From Bromus sterilis (taxonomy: Eukaryota > Streptophyta > Magnoliopsida > Poales > Poaceae), in the NCBI GenBank assembly GCA_950022295.1, contig OX465601.1, forward strand, positions 78,501,501 through 78,565,500: DNA of 64,000 nucleotides, in the 5' to 3' direction. The notes under the pieces were generated by a model. The model was not told the origin of the DNA, did not search any database, and saw only the letters and a program-made list of their open reading frames with translations. The position numbers and the translations under genes were made by a program. Below are positions 12,119 through 23,835 of this stretch, in pieces; position 1 is the first letter of the stretch; every line of letters begins with the position of its first letter.

Positions 12119-15100
12119 TGTAACACCCTCAGTTCCTGTAACAGTAATCATCATCACTGTTGACCATCACTGTTTGTTAATCACTGTTATCCCTTGTCCC
12201 TAATCAAGTTTTGCTTCTACTCTTTTCAAACCATGCTGGTTGGTAATCAAAACCCAAAGCACAATGCATCTTGCTCATCAAGAAACCAAACCCTAGTTGA
12301 AACTACTTTAAATGGAAAATAAAACAAAAGTGCTCAAATAAAGTTGTTCCAAAAATCATGGAACTATTTTTGTAAATTGCCTAAAAACATTATAATCATG
12401 TTGGACCAACTTTGGTAATTTTTGGAGTTGCAGAAAATTCCAAACAATTCAAACAGTAGGTTAAAACCCCTACTTTGGGCATTTAATATTTAAAAGAAAT
12501 ATCTAATGATTTTATTCTGCTGCAAAAACTTTTGTGGCACCTTAGTAATATGTAAACCTAATTTACAAACACTAATAACCTTTTACAAAAATGCTAGGGT
12601 TGATAAATCAATTACAGAAAAGAAATAGAGCAAACAGAAAACAAAACAAAATAAAACAAAGGCTTAAAACCCGCCCAGGGCGAGGCCCACCTCAGCCCGG
12701 CCACCCCGGCCCGTCTTCCACCTCCCACCTGCTCCCGTCATGTCGGCCACCTGCTCGACGCCGTGGCGCAGCCGTGGCCACGGGCGCCGTTGGAGCCCTC
12801 CCCTCCCTCACCTGCTCCGTGCGACCGGGGAGGCGATAAGGCCAACCCCAGAAGCTCCCTGGACACGCCCCCACCCCATTCCCCTCCTCCTCCTCTCGCC
12901 ATCGTCGGGGGAAAAACTCCTGAGCGTCGCCGTCGCCATTGCCATGGCCTCTCGTGGCCACTGACCGTCCCGCTCCTCTCCAAGTTGCCCATCGTCTTCG
13001 CCATCGTCTACCACGCCTACGTGCATAAGGAATCGGGCCGTGGACCTCTACGCCGAGCGCTGCGTCGCCGTCTTCTTCCTCGCAGCCGGCGAGATTGCAG
13101 CCAAATTCCCGCCGCCACAGACCACCATCGAGCCCGCTGCCAGACCCGTCGCGATCCTGGTGAGCATCTCGTCAGCCCCCAACCCCTAGTGCCAGCTCTC
13201 GTTCGCTGTAGACGAGGTCGCCATGGGAGCGGTAGATCCTCGCCGCCGACGAGCTCGCCCCCGTGGCCCGGAGCGCACTTTTGGCACGCCGCTTGTGCTG
13301 TTCCACTCCACGCACCCGTAGGTAACGAATGCCCCAGGTACCGCGCTAAGAAACGGACGGGAGCGTCGTCGCCGTCTTCACAATTTACAGGCCGCCGCCA
13401 AACTCGACGCCGTCGACGACTCCGGCCATCTCCGGCGACTCCACCACCTCAGATCGACGCGCCGTCGTCCCCTCGTTCGAACGCAACTGACCACGGTCGA
13501 TTTGGTGCCCTGTAGACGAATCCCGAGCAGCTTCAGGGCGCTCCGCCGTGTGAGAGCTCGCCGAAGACCAGCCGCCGGTGGCCTCCGACGTGGCACCCCT
13601 GGGGCAACCCCCTGGGTCGCTGCCAGTGGGCCCCCGTGGTCCAGTTGACTGGGTTGACCAGTCAACTATGCTGACTGGGCAGCCCCAGTCACTGACATGC
13701 GGGCCCTCCTTGGTTAAATTTAAAATTTAATAAAAACTTAATTAAAAATTGTTTAGTTAAGTTAATCAGTCAATGACATGTGGGACCCCACTGTTAATTA
13801 GATTTAATTAAAATGTTTTACTAACATGTGAGGCTGACCAGTGGGCCCCCTTTGTCAGTTTATTATTTAAAAGATTTAATAAGAAATTCCAGTGGCTGAC
13901 AGGTGGGTCTAGAGGCATTTTTGGTTTAATTAAATGTTTTATAAATAACAGAGGCTGACATGTGGGTCCCACATGTCAGCACTGTTCTGGATAATGTTGT
14001 GGATAATGTTTTGGATAATGTTTAATAAATAATAAAAGAAATCCAGGAAATCATTTAAATTGATTTAAACTTTGAAATTCAATAACTTTTAAACCGTAAC
14101 TCGGATTCAAAAACTTTATACATGAAAGTTGATCAGAAAAATATAACGAATACGGATACGCTGTCCGTATGTCTACCACACCCCTCTAACACAACGAACA
14201 TCGAACATTCCCCCTCCGGACCGACTGTCCGATAAATTGTCCGGTACTGTTAGAGTGCCCGGATGAATTTATTCCGAACACGAATGTTTCTCGGAGTAGA
14301 TCAACTAGCACGGATACACCCCCCTTATGTTGTTCCGGTAACCACGACACCTCCGGCTTGATCCTTCCCCTCCGGACACCCTGTCCGGTAATCATCCGGA
14401 GCCGGTAGTTCATCCTCAGATGAATTTCCGTTCCGAGCAACGTGCATTGCACTGCGTTAGAATACCGTTAACATTTCATCTATCATGTCATGCATCTGTT
14501 TGTATATGCTTGCTGTGTATTTACCGTTTCTTCCCCCCTTGATCTCTGGTAGACCCCGCTGCTGCCGTCGACTACACCGCTGCGGAGTACGACTACGTCG
14601 TCGACGACCCTACTACTACCGTCGAGCTTGCAGGCAAGCAGAGCCACTCTTCCCCAGATATCGCCTATCTTTCCGTACATTTCTTGCACTAGGCATTGTT
14701 ACTGCTGCTGCTACGATTACAATCCTATTCAACTGCATAGCTTGATTTTTGTCGCCCCTTGATGTGCCTTCCTTTATCCTATGCTGCCTATTATTATGCA
14801 TTATTCAGCAGTGAGCCCTGCGCATTGTTAGCTAGGATTAGATAGAGGGTCGTGACCACTCAGGGGAGTGAACACGGATACAGTTATTATCACTGCACAG
14901 GTACGATACATAGCAGACACCGTCAAAGGCCCCTATCTGGGTTATGCCTAGTCACCTCAAGTGTGAGCTATCAAGGAGTAATCCTTGTACTCCACTCGAG
15001 GCTGACTTTGTCTTGCCGCCATAGGGTCCCGTAAACGGTTGTCCTTCAGGTAAGGAGTCGGGCGACCCAACGGTGCCCGCGAGAGGTATTGCGACGGGAC

Positions 15101-16586
15101 GACAGGGAGGGTACGACCAGTGTACCGGTGTGCTTGGCCCCTGATCGTTGGCCGCGAGAGTTACCAAACCACGGAAGTCGAGCTCCTACAGGAGCACATG
15201 CGAGACAAGGTAAGGAGACGGTTTACCTTGTTGGTAACCGCAGTGACTTGGTGGGACGACAGGGCAGGCACCGATGTACTGGTGGTCCTGGCTACTGTCG
15301 TTGTCCGCGGGTCGGTTAAGTCGAGGCAACGATAACGGTTGTCACGCAGGTTAATTAAAATACTAAATGGTTCAGTGAATGTCTTAAGTTGGCTATATGC
15401 CATGTACGCACTACCTACCCGTGGGAATTACGAGTTTATGGGCTCCTCTGCTTCGTAGTGTCGTCCGAGGACTCTTCAGACGTCAGCAGTACCGTGGGCT
15501 GATTGCCGGGAAGTGCGCTGTCTTCTTTGGCTCGAGCTGTGTTGTTTTTGTTACGGCTTCCCGGCCACCCACGCACCGTGCAGGAGTACGTCAGGGTTGG
15601 GGTCCAAGGCCCTGAGTACTTAGGATTTAGACCGGCGGATGGCCTCTCTGTTGAGTTTGAAAGATGGGCTAGGAAGTGTCGGATAGCCTCGGTGGAGCGT
15701 TCCCTAACAAGGTTCCCGCCACCCTGGAGATCCGTGCGTGTAGCGTAACACAAGTGCACCCCTGCAGGGAAGATTAATCTATTCAAATAGCCGTGTCCAC
15801 GGTAACAGGACGCTTTATGCTGAAGCTAGATCTTACCACTAGGAACTATTATTAAACTGTATGGTTCCGGGTTCTCTTCCTCGCGGGGATGTCGAGGAGG
15901 TGAACTCGGAGGCATTGCTAATTATTACAACTTATTATTATACAATGCTGCAGCAACTTCTGCTGCATTGTTACTTTATGCTTTATATAAACTGTTGGCT
16001 GATTCTTACCTCATGCTGCAAGACATCGTCGGAAGATGATAGTCTTCGATAGGCCTAGCTTCTTACCCTTGCTCTGAATTTCTGACTTTCAGTCCACTAT
16101 ATACAGCCTCTTCTTTCCGTTGATACAATGCATAATGCTTAGTAGCGGACGTAAGACTCGCGGGTATACTAGATACTCACCTGCTTTATTTCCTTTACTG
16201 TTTTGCCTGATCGGCCGCTGCAGCCGACGTTGGAGCCCAGGAGCAGGAGTACCCCGGAGGCGCCTACTACGACGTCGAGTTCCCCGTTGACCAGGAGTAG
16301 TCGGTGGATCCCAGGCAGGAGGCCTCGCCTTTTCGATCTGTATCTCTGATGTGATTTGTGCTAGCCTTCTTAAGGCAAAAACTTGACTAACTATGTCTGT
16401 ACTCAGATATTATGGTTTGTATGACTTATGTATTCGGGTCCGCGTGACCCCCCTCTATTGTAACATATTTGTTTATCCTTTTGTGTTTAGTGTTGTGCTG
16501 TGATATTGTCACCGTGGCACCCTAATCTCAGTCGTGTACCCTGTGTGTATGATTACTGTACACAGTCTGATTTTGGGGGCGTCACA
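12119..16586. mobile_element. Solo LTR, 4468 bp, of a long-LTR Gypsy-type retrotransposon
   Basis: The left end TGTAACACCC and the right end GGGCGTCACA are imperfect inverted termini (TG...CA). They are flanked on both sides by the 5-bp target duplication CCACC (12114-12118 and 16587-16591). No primer binding site, internal domains or second LTR copy are present, so this is the product of LTR-LTR recombination. The interior has a GC-rich, proline- and arginine-rich pseudo-ORF region (about 12650-13650) followed by AT-rich stretches; ORFs inside, the longest 250 codons at 12763, lack domain features. Orientation cannot be fixed from the ends alone. LTRs over 4 kb are known for several Triticeae Gypsy families. 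Confidence 0.88.
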
Positions 16587-16591
16587 CCACC

Positions 16592-17640
16592 CGCTCTTCT
16601 TGGTGCGGGACAGGGTGTGATGGGTGTGGATCACACCTCCTTATTGGTTACCCCAAGTGGAAGGTTATGATGTAGATAGTAGAAGATTTCCCCTGATGCT
16701 GCGAGTAGGTGTATGCTGCTCTGGCACTAACAGAAGACGCGGACCTGCACACAAAGACAAATAAATTCACACCCAACGAGTCAGAGGGGTTGTCAGTCCC
16801 TCCGTCCTGCTTTTTACGAAAGGTTACACGCAAATGGAATTGGAACAGTAAAAGTAAAGAACAAAAATAAAGTAAAAGCGGTAAATTAGAGCAGCGTAAA
16901 TATATGAGAATATGGACCGGGGTGCCATGGCATTCACTAGTGACGTCTCTCTCCCAAAATACAATAAAACTTATGCTGGATGAACAAATTACGGCTGGGA
17001 AATTGACAGAATTATGAACGCGCAGCAATGCTGATTATGCTACGAGAGATTGCAAGTTTCAATCATGCATGCATTACACCAAAACAATTAGACCGTTTAT
17101 ACATCAACGTCTACTTACTAATCATCCACCTTGAGATATCTAATCTAGAACATCTCGCTGGTATTCAATCGCGGGCCACAACTATGTGTTGTAAACCAAA
17201 GCAACAAATGACTGTTTTTAACACCCTATGTGTAATGTAAGCGACAATTGCAACACGTAGTCGTAAGAACCACTGTTTTTACCCTAGTAGCAACAACACA
17301 TTCTTTAGTCCCATATTTTTTCACTCAAGCTGGACATCGAGAGGCATGAACTTACTATATAGCATAACGCCCCCTTTTGGAGTCGCAATCTATTATTTGG
17401 CCAAAGCGATTAACTAAACCGGAGAACATGCAATAACAATTAATAACAAGATATAAAAGAGAACTAAATATATAACTGCCACAATCTAAACATAATCTCA
17501 TAATCCATTGGATCCCAGCAAACACATCATAACAACACAGTAACTACAACATAGGTGCCTTGATCATGATAAGAAGCTCGCAAGGGTTAAATATTGAAGC
17601 ACAAAATTGGAGAGAGATCGTCATCTAGCTACTACCATGA
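16592..17640. other. Unassigned sequence after the solo LTR
   Basis: The first 50 bases continue the minus-strand fragment interrupted by the solo LTR. Beyond that the DNA is AT-rich with short ORFs only (the longest, 126 codons on the minus strand, is leucine- and serine-rich without recognisable domains). I see no transposon ends. Confidence 0.4.
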
Positions 17641-18420
17641 ACCCTAGGTCCAGGGTGGAACTACTCACGACACATCACGGAGGCAAGCATAGTTGATGAA
17701 GTGGCCTGCGGAGATGAATCCTCCCTTCGGTAGGGTGCCGGGATGGAACTTCCGCTGATCCCAATATTGGAATCGCACCGGTGACGAAACAGGGACGGAA
17801 ACTGGAAAAGGGCTCCTCGTTGAGGATTTAAGGAAAAAGGGCTCCTCTACGAGGGTTTTCGAAACACGGGGAAGAAATAGACGCAAAGGAGGGCACCAGG
17901 GGTGGCCCCACCTGGCCAGGCGACTAGGGGGCGCCTAGCCAGGGGGTGGGCCCTATTGTGGGGAAGTCACGGTAGATGTCCTCATCAAAGAACTTAGCGT
18001 GGGACCTTTGTTGTGAGGTGGTTTTGAGGAGGTGAGTCGGCGAGAACACAAGACACGAGATTTACCCAGGTTTCGGCCCCTCGAAAGGTAAAGACCTACT
18101 CCTGCTTTTATATTATGGGGTGTCAACTTCTCGAATACAAAGGTGTGAGATCACTTCCTATGCCTCGAGAGGATCTAAGTTGAGTTGTTCTGTTTGGTCC
18201 AAGGGGGGCGGCTTATATAGGTACCGAGTCCCTCGTTTACATGAACCCGACTTCCATACGAGATGGAGTCCTAGTCTAATCCTACAACATAATTTCCTTA
18301 TTACACAAGGTAAGTCTATTTCCTTCTACAACCTTCTATCTTCACGATGATGCGCCTCGGCCCAAGCCGAGTCTCCTTCTGGGCCTTCTTCTTACTTATG
18401 TATTATAATCATGACTTGGA
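17640..18420 (-). mobile_element. Fragments of Gypsy-type LTR/leader sequence, minus orientation
   Basis: On the reverse strand this contains the C/G-rich LTR style CCTGGCCAGGTGGGGCCACC (about 17907-17926) and segments such as GAGATTTACCCAGGTTTCGG that recur in Triticeae retroelements. No LTR pair, target duplication or coding domain could be defined, so the call rests on sequence style only. Confidence 0.35.
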
Positions 18421-18656
18421 GATAAGTATGGATGAACACGATAAATTTATCCAAGTCCTTAAAATATTATCTTTCGGGTACGGTCCATTTTAAGGCTGGC
18501 CCATCTTTTGGACGATACGTGCCATTTGTCCTTCCGTTGGACGAGATAAAATTAAAGAAGTTAGCATGGTATGATTTTTACTATTTTGTCAGTAGTCCAT
18601 ATGTTTTAGAAATGCATTCTCATTAAATATATTGCATTGATAACTATGTTACCAAT

Positions 18657-20430
18657 ATGTATGTTATTCAACAGAGGATTCCGCAAGCTATTACGCCTAG
18701 GTGGATGCTGGGATGCAGAGGCGAAGTCACAACTGTTTGTGCACGTCTGATACGTCCAAAATGCATCACTGTTTTATGTAGTAATTCATCCCTATTCATT
18801 GATATATTTCATGCTATGATGCTATTCTTATGTTGTTTTGGCTTGTTTTATACAGTTTGCAACTTTCCAATGCCGAAGCAGCAGACGCAGGATTCAGCGG
18901 TAAAAAGTGGACGCTGGGTTGCTGAAGCAGAAGACCTCCAAATTACCTGAAAATCGACTGAGGCCATTTTCCAAAAAATGATGGGGACACACAAAACGGG
19001 AACCAAAGGGGGCTACCAGGAGCCCAGGCCCCCTGGCACGGCCCCACCCCTGGCCTCGCCGGGTGGCCGCCTGGACCCCTGGGGCCACCCCAGGCTCCCC
19101 CCTCTGGCCTATATATCCCTCGTCATCCGAAAACCCTAAAAGGGGTAGGAGTTTCGTGAGTTCTGCCGCCTCTCCGTGGCGGAAACCTACAGAGAAGAAA
19201 AGACATCTCCGGCGGGCAGATTCCGCCGGGGAGAACACCTCCCGGAAGGGGAGATCATCACTATCGTCACGGGCATCATCAAGATCATCATCAACATCAT
19301 CCCCAACATCAGCACCATCTCCACCACCATCCTATCTCATCTCACAATTGCAACTCATGTTGCAATTCGTACCATCTATCCCCTCTACACTATCGGTGTT
19401 GATTACTACTTTGTGGTGAATGCTATTCAGTTTTGTTGGAGAAATAACATTGTGTCCAGATTTTTTATCATATATTTATCCCTCTGATCATGATCTCTTT
19501 TATGTCTTGTGATTAGTTACTTTAGTTTTTTAGGACGTGAGAGAAGTCTAGTTGCTAGTAGTCATATGATGTTGAAGTAATATGTGTTGTTTGATATTTA
19601 AGTTGTGTTGTCATTTTTCTAGTGGTGTTGTGTGAGTCGAACACTCAACACTTCGCCTTATTAAGTACCTAGCGGAATGCATTGTATATAAATAATGCTT
19701 ACAGTGGGTTGTCGGAGTGACAGAAACCTGAACACTAGCTTGCACGCTTTTTGCACAAGAGAACAATGGATCATCGATCGTATTGATATGGTTAGGCTTT
19801 TGCCTTACTTACTATCTTGTATTTGCGGATGCTTGCAAGGTGTTTAATCATAAGAGTGCACTTATCTTAGTCTAGAAGGTGCACTAGCATAGATCCACCC
19901 ACTCAACACAACACATAGTATCGATACGGAATATGACGAAAGCACGTGACTATCTCTCCCGTGTGTCCTCAAGAACACTTTAGCCTTTATAAGTTCAGTT
20001 GTTAGGCTTATCCTTTGCTCAAAAGGGTTGGGCCACTTGTTACTCCTCAATGCCTTTTACTTTGCTTACTTTTACCTTCTTGTCGCTTATACCGAGAAAA
20101 CCCCTAAAAAGTTTTTTTCAGTGCCTGCAGTTATTTTTTGCCAAAATTACTTACCAATACCTTCTGCTCCTCGTTGGGTTCGACGCTCTTATTTATCGAA
20201 AACACCACAATCGATCCCCTACAGTTGAGGGTCATCAACGTCCATGGGGTGAACCTTTCAAAAATGAATACAACACGGAAAGTGAAACAGATGGCTGCGT
20301 AAAAATCAAAGCATTGAGGAAGATAGTGGTTCAGAAGAAATCAAAACCTGGAGACAAGTTGTTCTCTATTCTCTATTACGGAGAATTTGGACGTGTTTTT
20401 TTGGTTTTATTTCCTTTCACCTTTGCGTGA
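18657..20430 (+). pseudogene. Small unidentified reading frame split by a solo LTR
   Basis: An open frame at 18657-18747 stops being sensible at the LTR. If the LTR and one copy of the ACGTC duplication are left out, it continues without shift from 20243 to TGA at 20428-20430, giving a frame of 92 codons. The part after the LTR is lysine-rich and acidic (KIKALRKIVVQKKSKPGDK). I do not recognise the family. The upstream AT-rich ORF at 18432-18626 may belong to the same broken gene. Confidence 0.3.
18748..20237 (+). mobile_element. Solo LTR, 1490 bp, Athila/Sabrina-like Gypsy type
   Basis: It starts TGATACGTCCAAAATGCATC and ends GATCCCCTACAGTTGAGGGT followed by CATCA, the style of the TGATACGTC... 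LTRs common in Triticeae. It is flanked by the perfect 5-bp duplication ACGTC (18743-18747 and 20238-20242). A shared block (GGCCGCCTGGACCCCTGG, around 19063 and again around 63070) ties it to the LTR that closes the window. No internal domain is present, hence solo LTR. Confidence 0.88.
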
Positions 20431-20471
20431 GGAGTAAGTCCTAGTTAGTAGTAGTGGATTTGAACAATTAA

Positions 20472-20652
20472 GGGCCAGTTTGGTGCACAGGGATCCCGGG
20501 AGGATCCCTGCCAAATTCCGGGGTCATATTCCCGGCCTCGATAGGCGGGGAGAATTCTCCCTCTCTTTCTATCGTAGAATGCACCAGTCTTGAGAATTCC
20601 CCCTGGGGGTTTTCTTCCCTGGGATTTGCTTCCCGTAGCACCAAACGAGCCC
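20472..20652. mobile_element. Tourist-like (PIF/Harbinger) MITE, 181 bp
   Basis: The ends GGGCCAGTTTGGTGC and, on the other strand, GGGCTCGTTTGGTGC are terminal inverted repeats with two mismatches. Both sides carry the trinucleotide TAA (20469-20471 and 20653-20655), the usual target duplication of this superfamily. There is no coding capacity. Confidence 0.85.
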
Positions 20653-20655
20653 TAA

Positions 20656-21113
20656 GTATTATAGTATGCTCGAAAGTTCCGTACTTGTTGTTATCAAAGT
20701 TAAACTAGGAAAAAACCTTTGTGTTGGATATTATGGTCATGAGATGATATATATGATGATGGATCAAACTATTGTATATGTATGATATGATGAGGTTTAT
20801 ATGCGTGTGATACTATTATATATATAAATGTTATGTGTGTATGCTGGAAAATGTATAAAAAGCTGTATAAACACGCTGAAAATACTATTGTAGAATAAAA
20901 AACTATAGAAAAGTATCTGCAGTGCGGCTTTGAAAAGTTCACTGCTAGTAGACATAGACGCCTGCAACGCGGGGTTGGCAGACGCGCTGCTAGAAGCGTA
21001 GACACCTATAGCGCAAGTGGGACCACACTGCTAATTACTCGTTAGCTACATCGCGTTAGTAGCAGCGCGTGGACCTTTACCCCGTGCTGATGGTGGCCTT
21101 TTCCCTAGTAGTG
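20656..21113 (-). mobile_element. CACTA-type transposon terminus (one end)
   Basis: Read on the minus strand from 21113 the sequence begins CACTACTAGGGAAAAGGCC and continues with GC-rich subterminal words (GCGCTGCTACTAACGCG and others), as CACTA elements do. The opposite end is not clear; a weak candidate is AACTAGGAAAAAACC near 20705. It is therefore a truncated or very small non-autonomous element. Confidence 0.6.
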
Positions 21114-21640
21114 TTGAGTGTGCGATTAGCGGACGACCACCCGCACCGACCATCATGCCGATTGGATCCATCGAAACCCATATGGATTTCTCGGCGGAGT
21201 TGGGATGGGAAGCGGCAGCGGGGGAAATGGATGCGGCGGGCGGGGGGTGAGGGGATGCGAGACAGTTGCCATAACCCCCCCCCCCCCCCGCGCACCGTGG
21301 ATATAATGGCGGAGGGGAACTTTTGCGAGCCGCCCGCAAAAAGTTTGAAGAATCAGGTGGGATTTGGCGCATCTGCTCGAGCAGGAAAACGTCCCCGTCC
21401 GCCAAAAGACACGTATATATACGGGTCAGCGACGGAATGGTGCATCTGTTAGAGTTGTTGTAAGGCCCTATGAGCTTCTCTTTAATGGCACCCCTACTCC
21501 AAGTTGCAAGCCTCATTCATCAACATCGTTTCTAAAATTCTGCATGAATTGACTTGGCCTTGTATTACTACCCTCTTTCTCACTAGTAACCATGATTTTA
21601 TTAAAATTTTCTAAAATTAGCATAGTTTTTTTTACATAAT
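21114..21640. other. Unassigned, GC-rich then AT-rich
   Basis: There is a run of about 15 C bases near 21275-21290. Overlapping ORFs of 60-156 codons lie on both strands with no recognisable domain. The composition resembles a promoter or 5' untranslated region, but no following exon is visible. Confidence 0.3.
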
Positions 21641-21647
21641 GCAAACT

Positions 21648-23243
21648 TTATTTCTCAAACAATAGTAGGTCGTTTACAATCAAGAGAGAAATAAAACTAG
21701 GAATAGAATCATCCCACAAGCTAGAGGATCTACTAACAAAAGAGTTCTTTGCTAATTCATGTGCCACCCGATTCGCTTCTCTAAGACATTGTTTACTAGA
21801 TCTTTGATGGTGCACATTGTTGCGCCCGTATATTTGAAATATTTATGATAATTTTATTTTTATTACAATAATTCAAGATATTTGAATATTTAAGTGCAAA
21901 TTATGTAGGATTAAATGTGTTTATAGTATTATGAAATTGCCATTTTGGCGATGAATGACGACCTCTCACAACTTCTTAATAGCAGTAAAAGTTCCTGCCG
22001 GCAGAAAAAAGAAAGTGGAGAACATTACCATCCCGTGCTCTCGTATTCTTGTTTTTACATTTCGACATCATTTGCATTTTTGCACTTACATACAGAAGGC
22101 ACAAAACAAAATGTTAACCTAGTCAGTGGCAATTAGTTCATCAACATATCGATTTTGTTTTCTTTTCTTGTCTAATACCGGTCGGTTGGATCAGGGAAGT
22201 TGCGTGGGCTTTAAAACGGCCCGACGCATGAGAGCGTTGCGTTTTAGGCTACTGACTACCGGAGTAGATGCCAGTTAGGACAGAGAGGTAACACTGCATT
22301 CAACATCCAAGAATGTCCAGAGCATCGAAATCAACGGTCCAAATTGCCAAGCGTGTGAGAAGGCTCGGTATTACAAGAATTCAAGATATTTGAATATTTA
22401 AGTGCAAATTATGTAGGATTAAATATGTTTGTAGTATTACGACATTGCCATTTTGGCGATGAATGACGACCTCTCACAACTTCTTTATAGTAATAAAAGT
22501 TTCTTCCGGTAGAAAAAAGAAAGCGGAGAACATTACCATCCCGAGCTCTCGTATTCTTGTTTTTACATTTCGACATCATTTGCATTTTTGCATTTACATA
22601 CAGAAGGCACAAAACATAATGTTAACCTAGTCAGTGGCAATTGGTTCATCAATAGATCAATTTTGTTTTTTTTCCTTGGCTAATACCGGTTCGGTTGGAA
22701 CGGAGAAGTTGTGTGGGCTTTAAAACGGGCCGGCGCACGAGAGCACTGCATTTTAGCTTACCTGAGTAGATGTCAATTAGGACAAAGAGGAAACATTGCA
22801 TCCAACGACCAAGAATGTTCAGAGCATCGAAATCAACGGTCCAAATTGCCAGACGCGAGAGGAGGCTCAGTTTGTCCGGTTGTACTGTCCTAAATAGAGA
22901 TCGAACCAAGGTCAATAGACATTTGGTTACATTCAAGCACCACCGCAACATCTTGACCAAGATACTAAGATAGTCCTCCATTTGCATAGCATCAACAATG
23001 AATGAGCAATCAGATTCAAATTCAACTCTGTTGCATCCTAGATGTGCAACAAGATACAATCCATTCCGTATCGCAGTTATCTCAGCTGAATCAACCAAGC
23101 ACACGTGCGGTATGAACCAATTTGCAGCTCCAAAGAACTCATAATGTTCATCTCTTGCTATGCCGGCTCCCGATAAAGTGTCCTGATAGAAAGATGAATC
23201 GACGTTTATTTTTGTCATTCCTGATGGTTTCCTCCACGTCTAC
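21648..23243 (-). pseudogene. RNase H-like (RVT_3 type) protein, broken; probably LINE-derived
   Basis: The minus strand near 23243-22980 encodes the first half of an RNase H fold: WRKPSGMTKINVDSSF holds the first catalytic Asp, DSAEITAIRNGL the Glu and VEFESDC the second Asp. The second half, LREANRVAHELAKNSF and its tail to TAA at 21650-21648, lies about 1.2 kb further on. Between the halves sits a 508-bp unit present twice, and the frame is lost. This arrangement of RNase H domain and ANRVAHELA tail is that of plant non-LTR retrotransposons and the host RNase H-like genes derived from them. No upstream reverse transcriptase was found. Confidence 0.65.
21862..22875. repeat. Direct tandem duplication of about 508 bp, two copies
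   Basis: Copy 1 starts at 21862 (ATTACAATAATTCAAGATAT) and copy 2 at 22370 (ATTACAAGAATTCAAGATAT). They stay similar along their length with scattered substitutions and a few small indels. Copy 2 runs on into the RNase H-like frame, so the unit includes part of that gene. Confidence 0.85.
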
Positions 23244-23581
23244 TTTTTCTTTTTGACCGGTGCATTGTGGGTACAGATTCGAGTAACATTTATAGCGAGA
23301 ACTGGGCGCTGTTTTCTCCGGGAAAGAAATCGTCAGACCCTTCACAACTTACCTTCGTTGCCACCATATATACCACGCCACAATGAGTGTCCGATCTGCT
23401 TCTGGAATACCTTCAGATTTTTGCTAGCGTGTTGCTGGTAGAGTATAGGAGTATTTTTTTGAGACGACTGTTTTTTATTTGAGAGGACTGTTGTGTACGA
23501 GCACGAGCTCCTCCTATTTTTGTGTACACTTGCTGAGTGGGCCGTAGCAGTCACAGGCCCGTGACCTGGAAAAAAGAAAGG

Positions 23582-23589
23582 GCGGGAAT
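23582..23589 (-). promoter_or_regulatory. E2F-type site upstream of the CDC7 gene
   Basis: The minus strand reads ATTCCCGC, which fits the plant E2F consensus WTTSSCSS, 247 bases before the start codon. A second, weaker match (CTTCCCGCCTCCCGCCC) lies near 23640. E2F control would suit an S-phase gene. This is a motif match only. Confidence 0.4.
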
Positions 23590-23835
23590 CGGCAGTGCAT
23601 ACATCCACCGCTCCCGAAAACTCTACTCCCAAACGAAATCTTCCCGCCTCCCGCCCGGACCCATCCGCAAGGACCAGCAACCCCGAGGACCGAATCGAAA
23701 AAACCACTCACCTCTCTTCACTACCGCCGCACGATTCGAGCCGAGGTTCGCACACAAACCCCACGGGAAATTCCATGCCCCCCTCCTCTGTATCCTAGCG
23801 CCGCAGATCCGACCGCTCCCCGCCGCCCCCCTCCG

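Noticed and set aside
12763..13515. 250-codon ORF rich in Pro and Arg
   Set aside because: It lies inside the solo LTR, has overlapping ORFs in other frames and on the other strand, and shows no domain. It follows from GC-rich composition.
15089..15786. Several overlapping 70-116 codon ORFs on both strands
   Set aside because: All are inside the 4.47-kb solo LTR and show no domain, codon bias or splice structure.
16592..16640. NAC-domain fragment suggested by TKKSGWVRFHALDEHL
   Set aside because: The likeness to the NAC word WVMHEYRL needs extra residues and the flanks do not match; left as unidentified.
20695..20715. Left end of the CACTA element (AACTAGGAAAAAACC)
   Set aside because: It lacks the CACTA start and a matching 3-bp duplication; the similarity is too weak to set a boundary.
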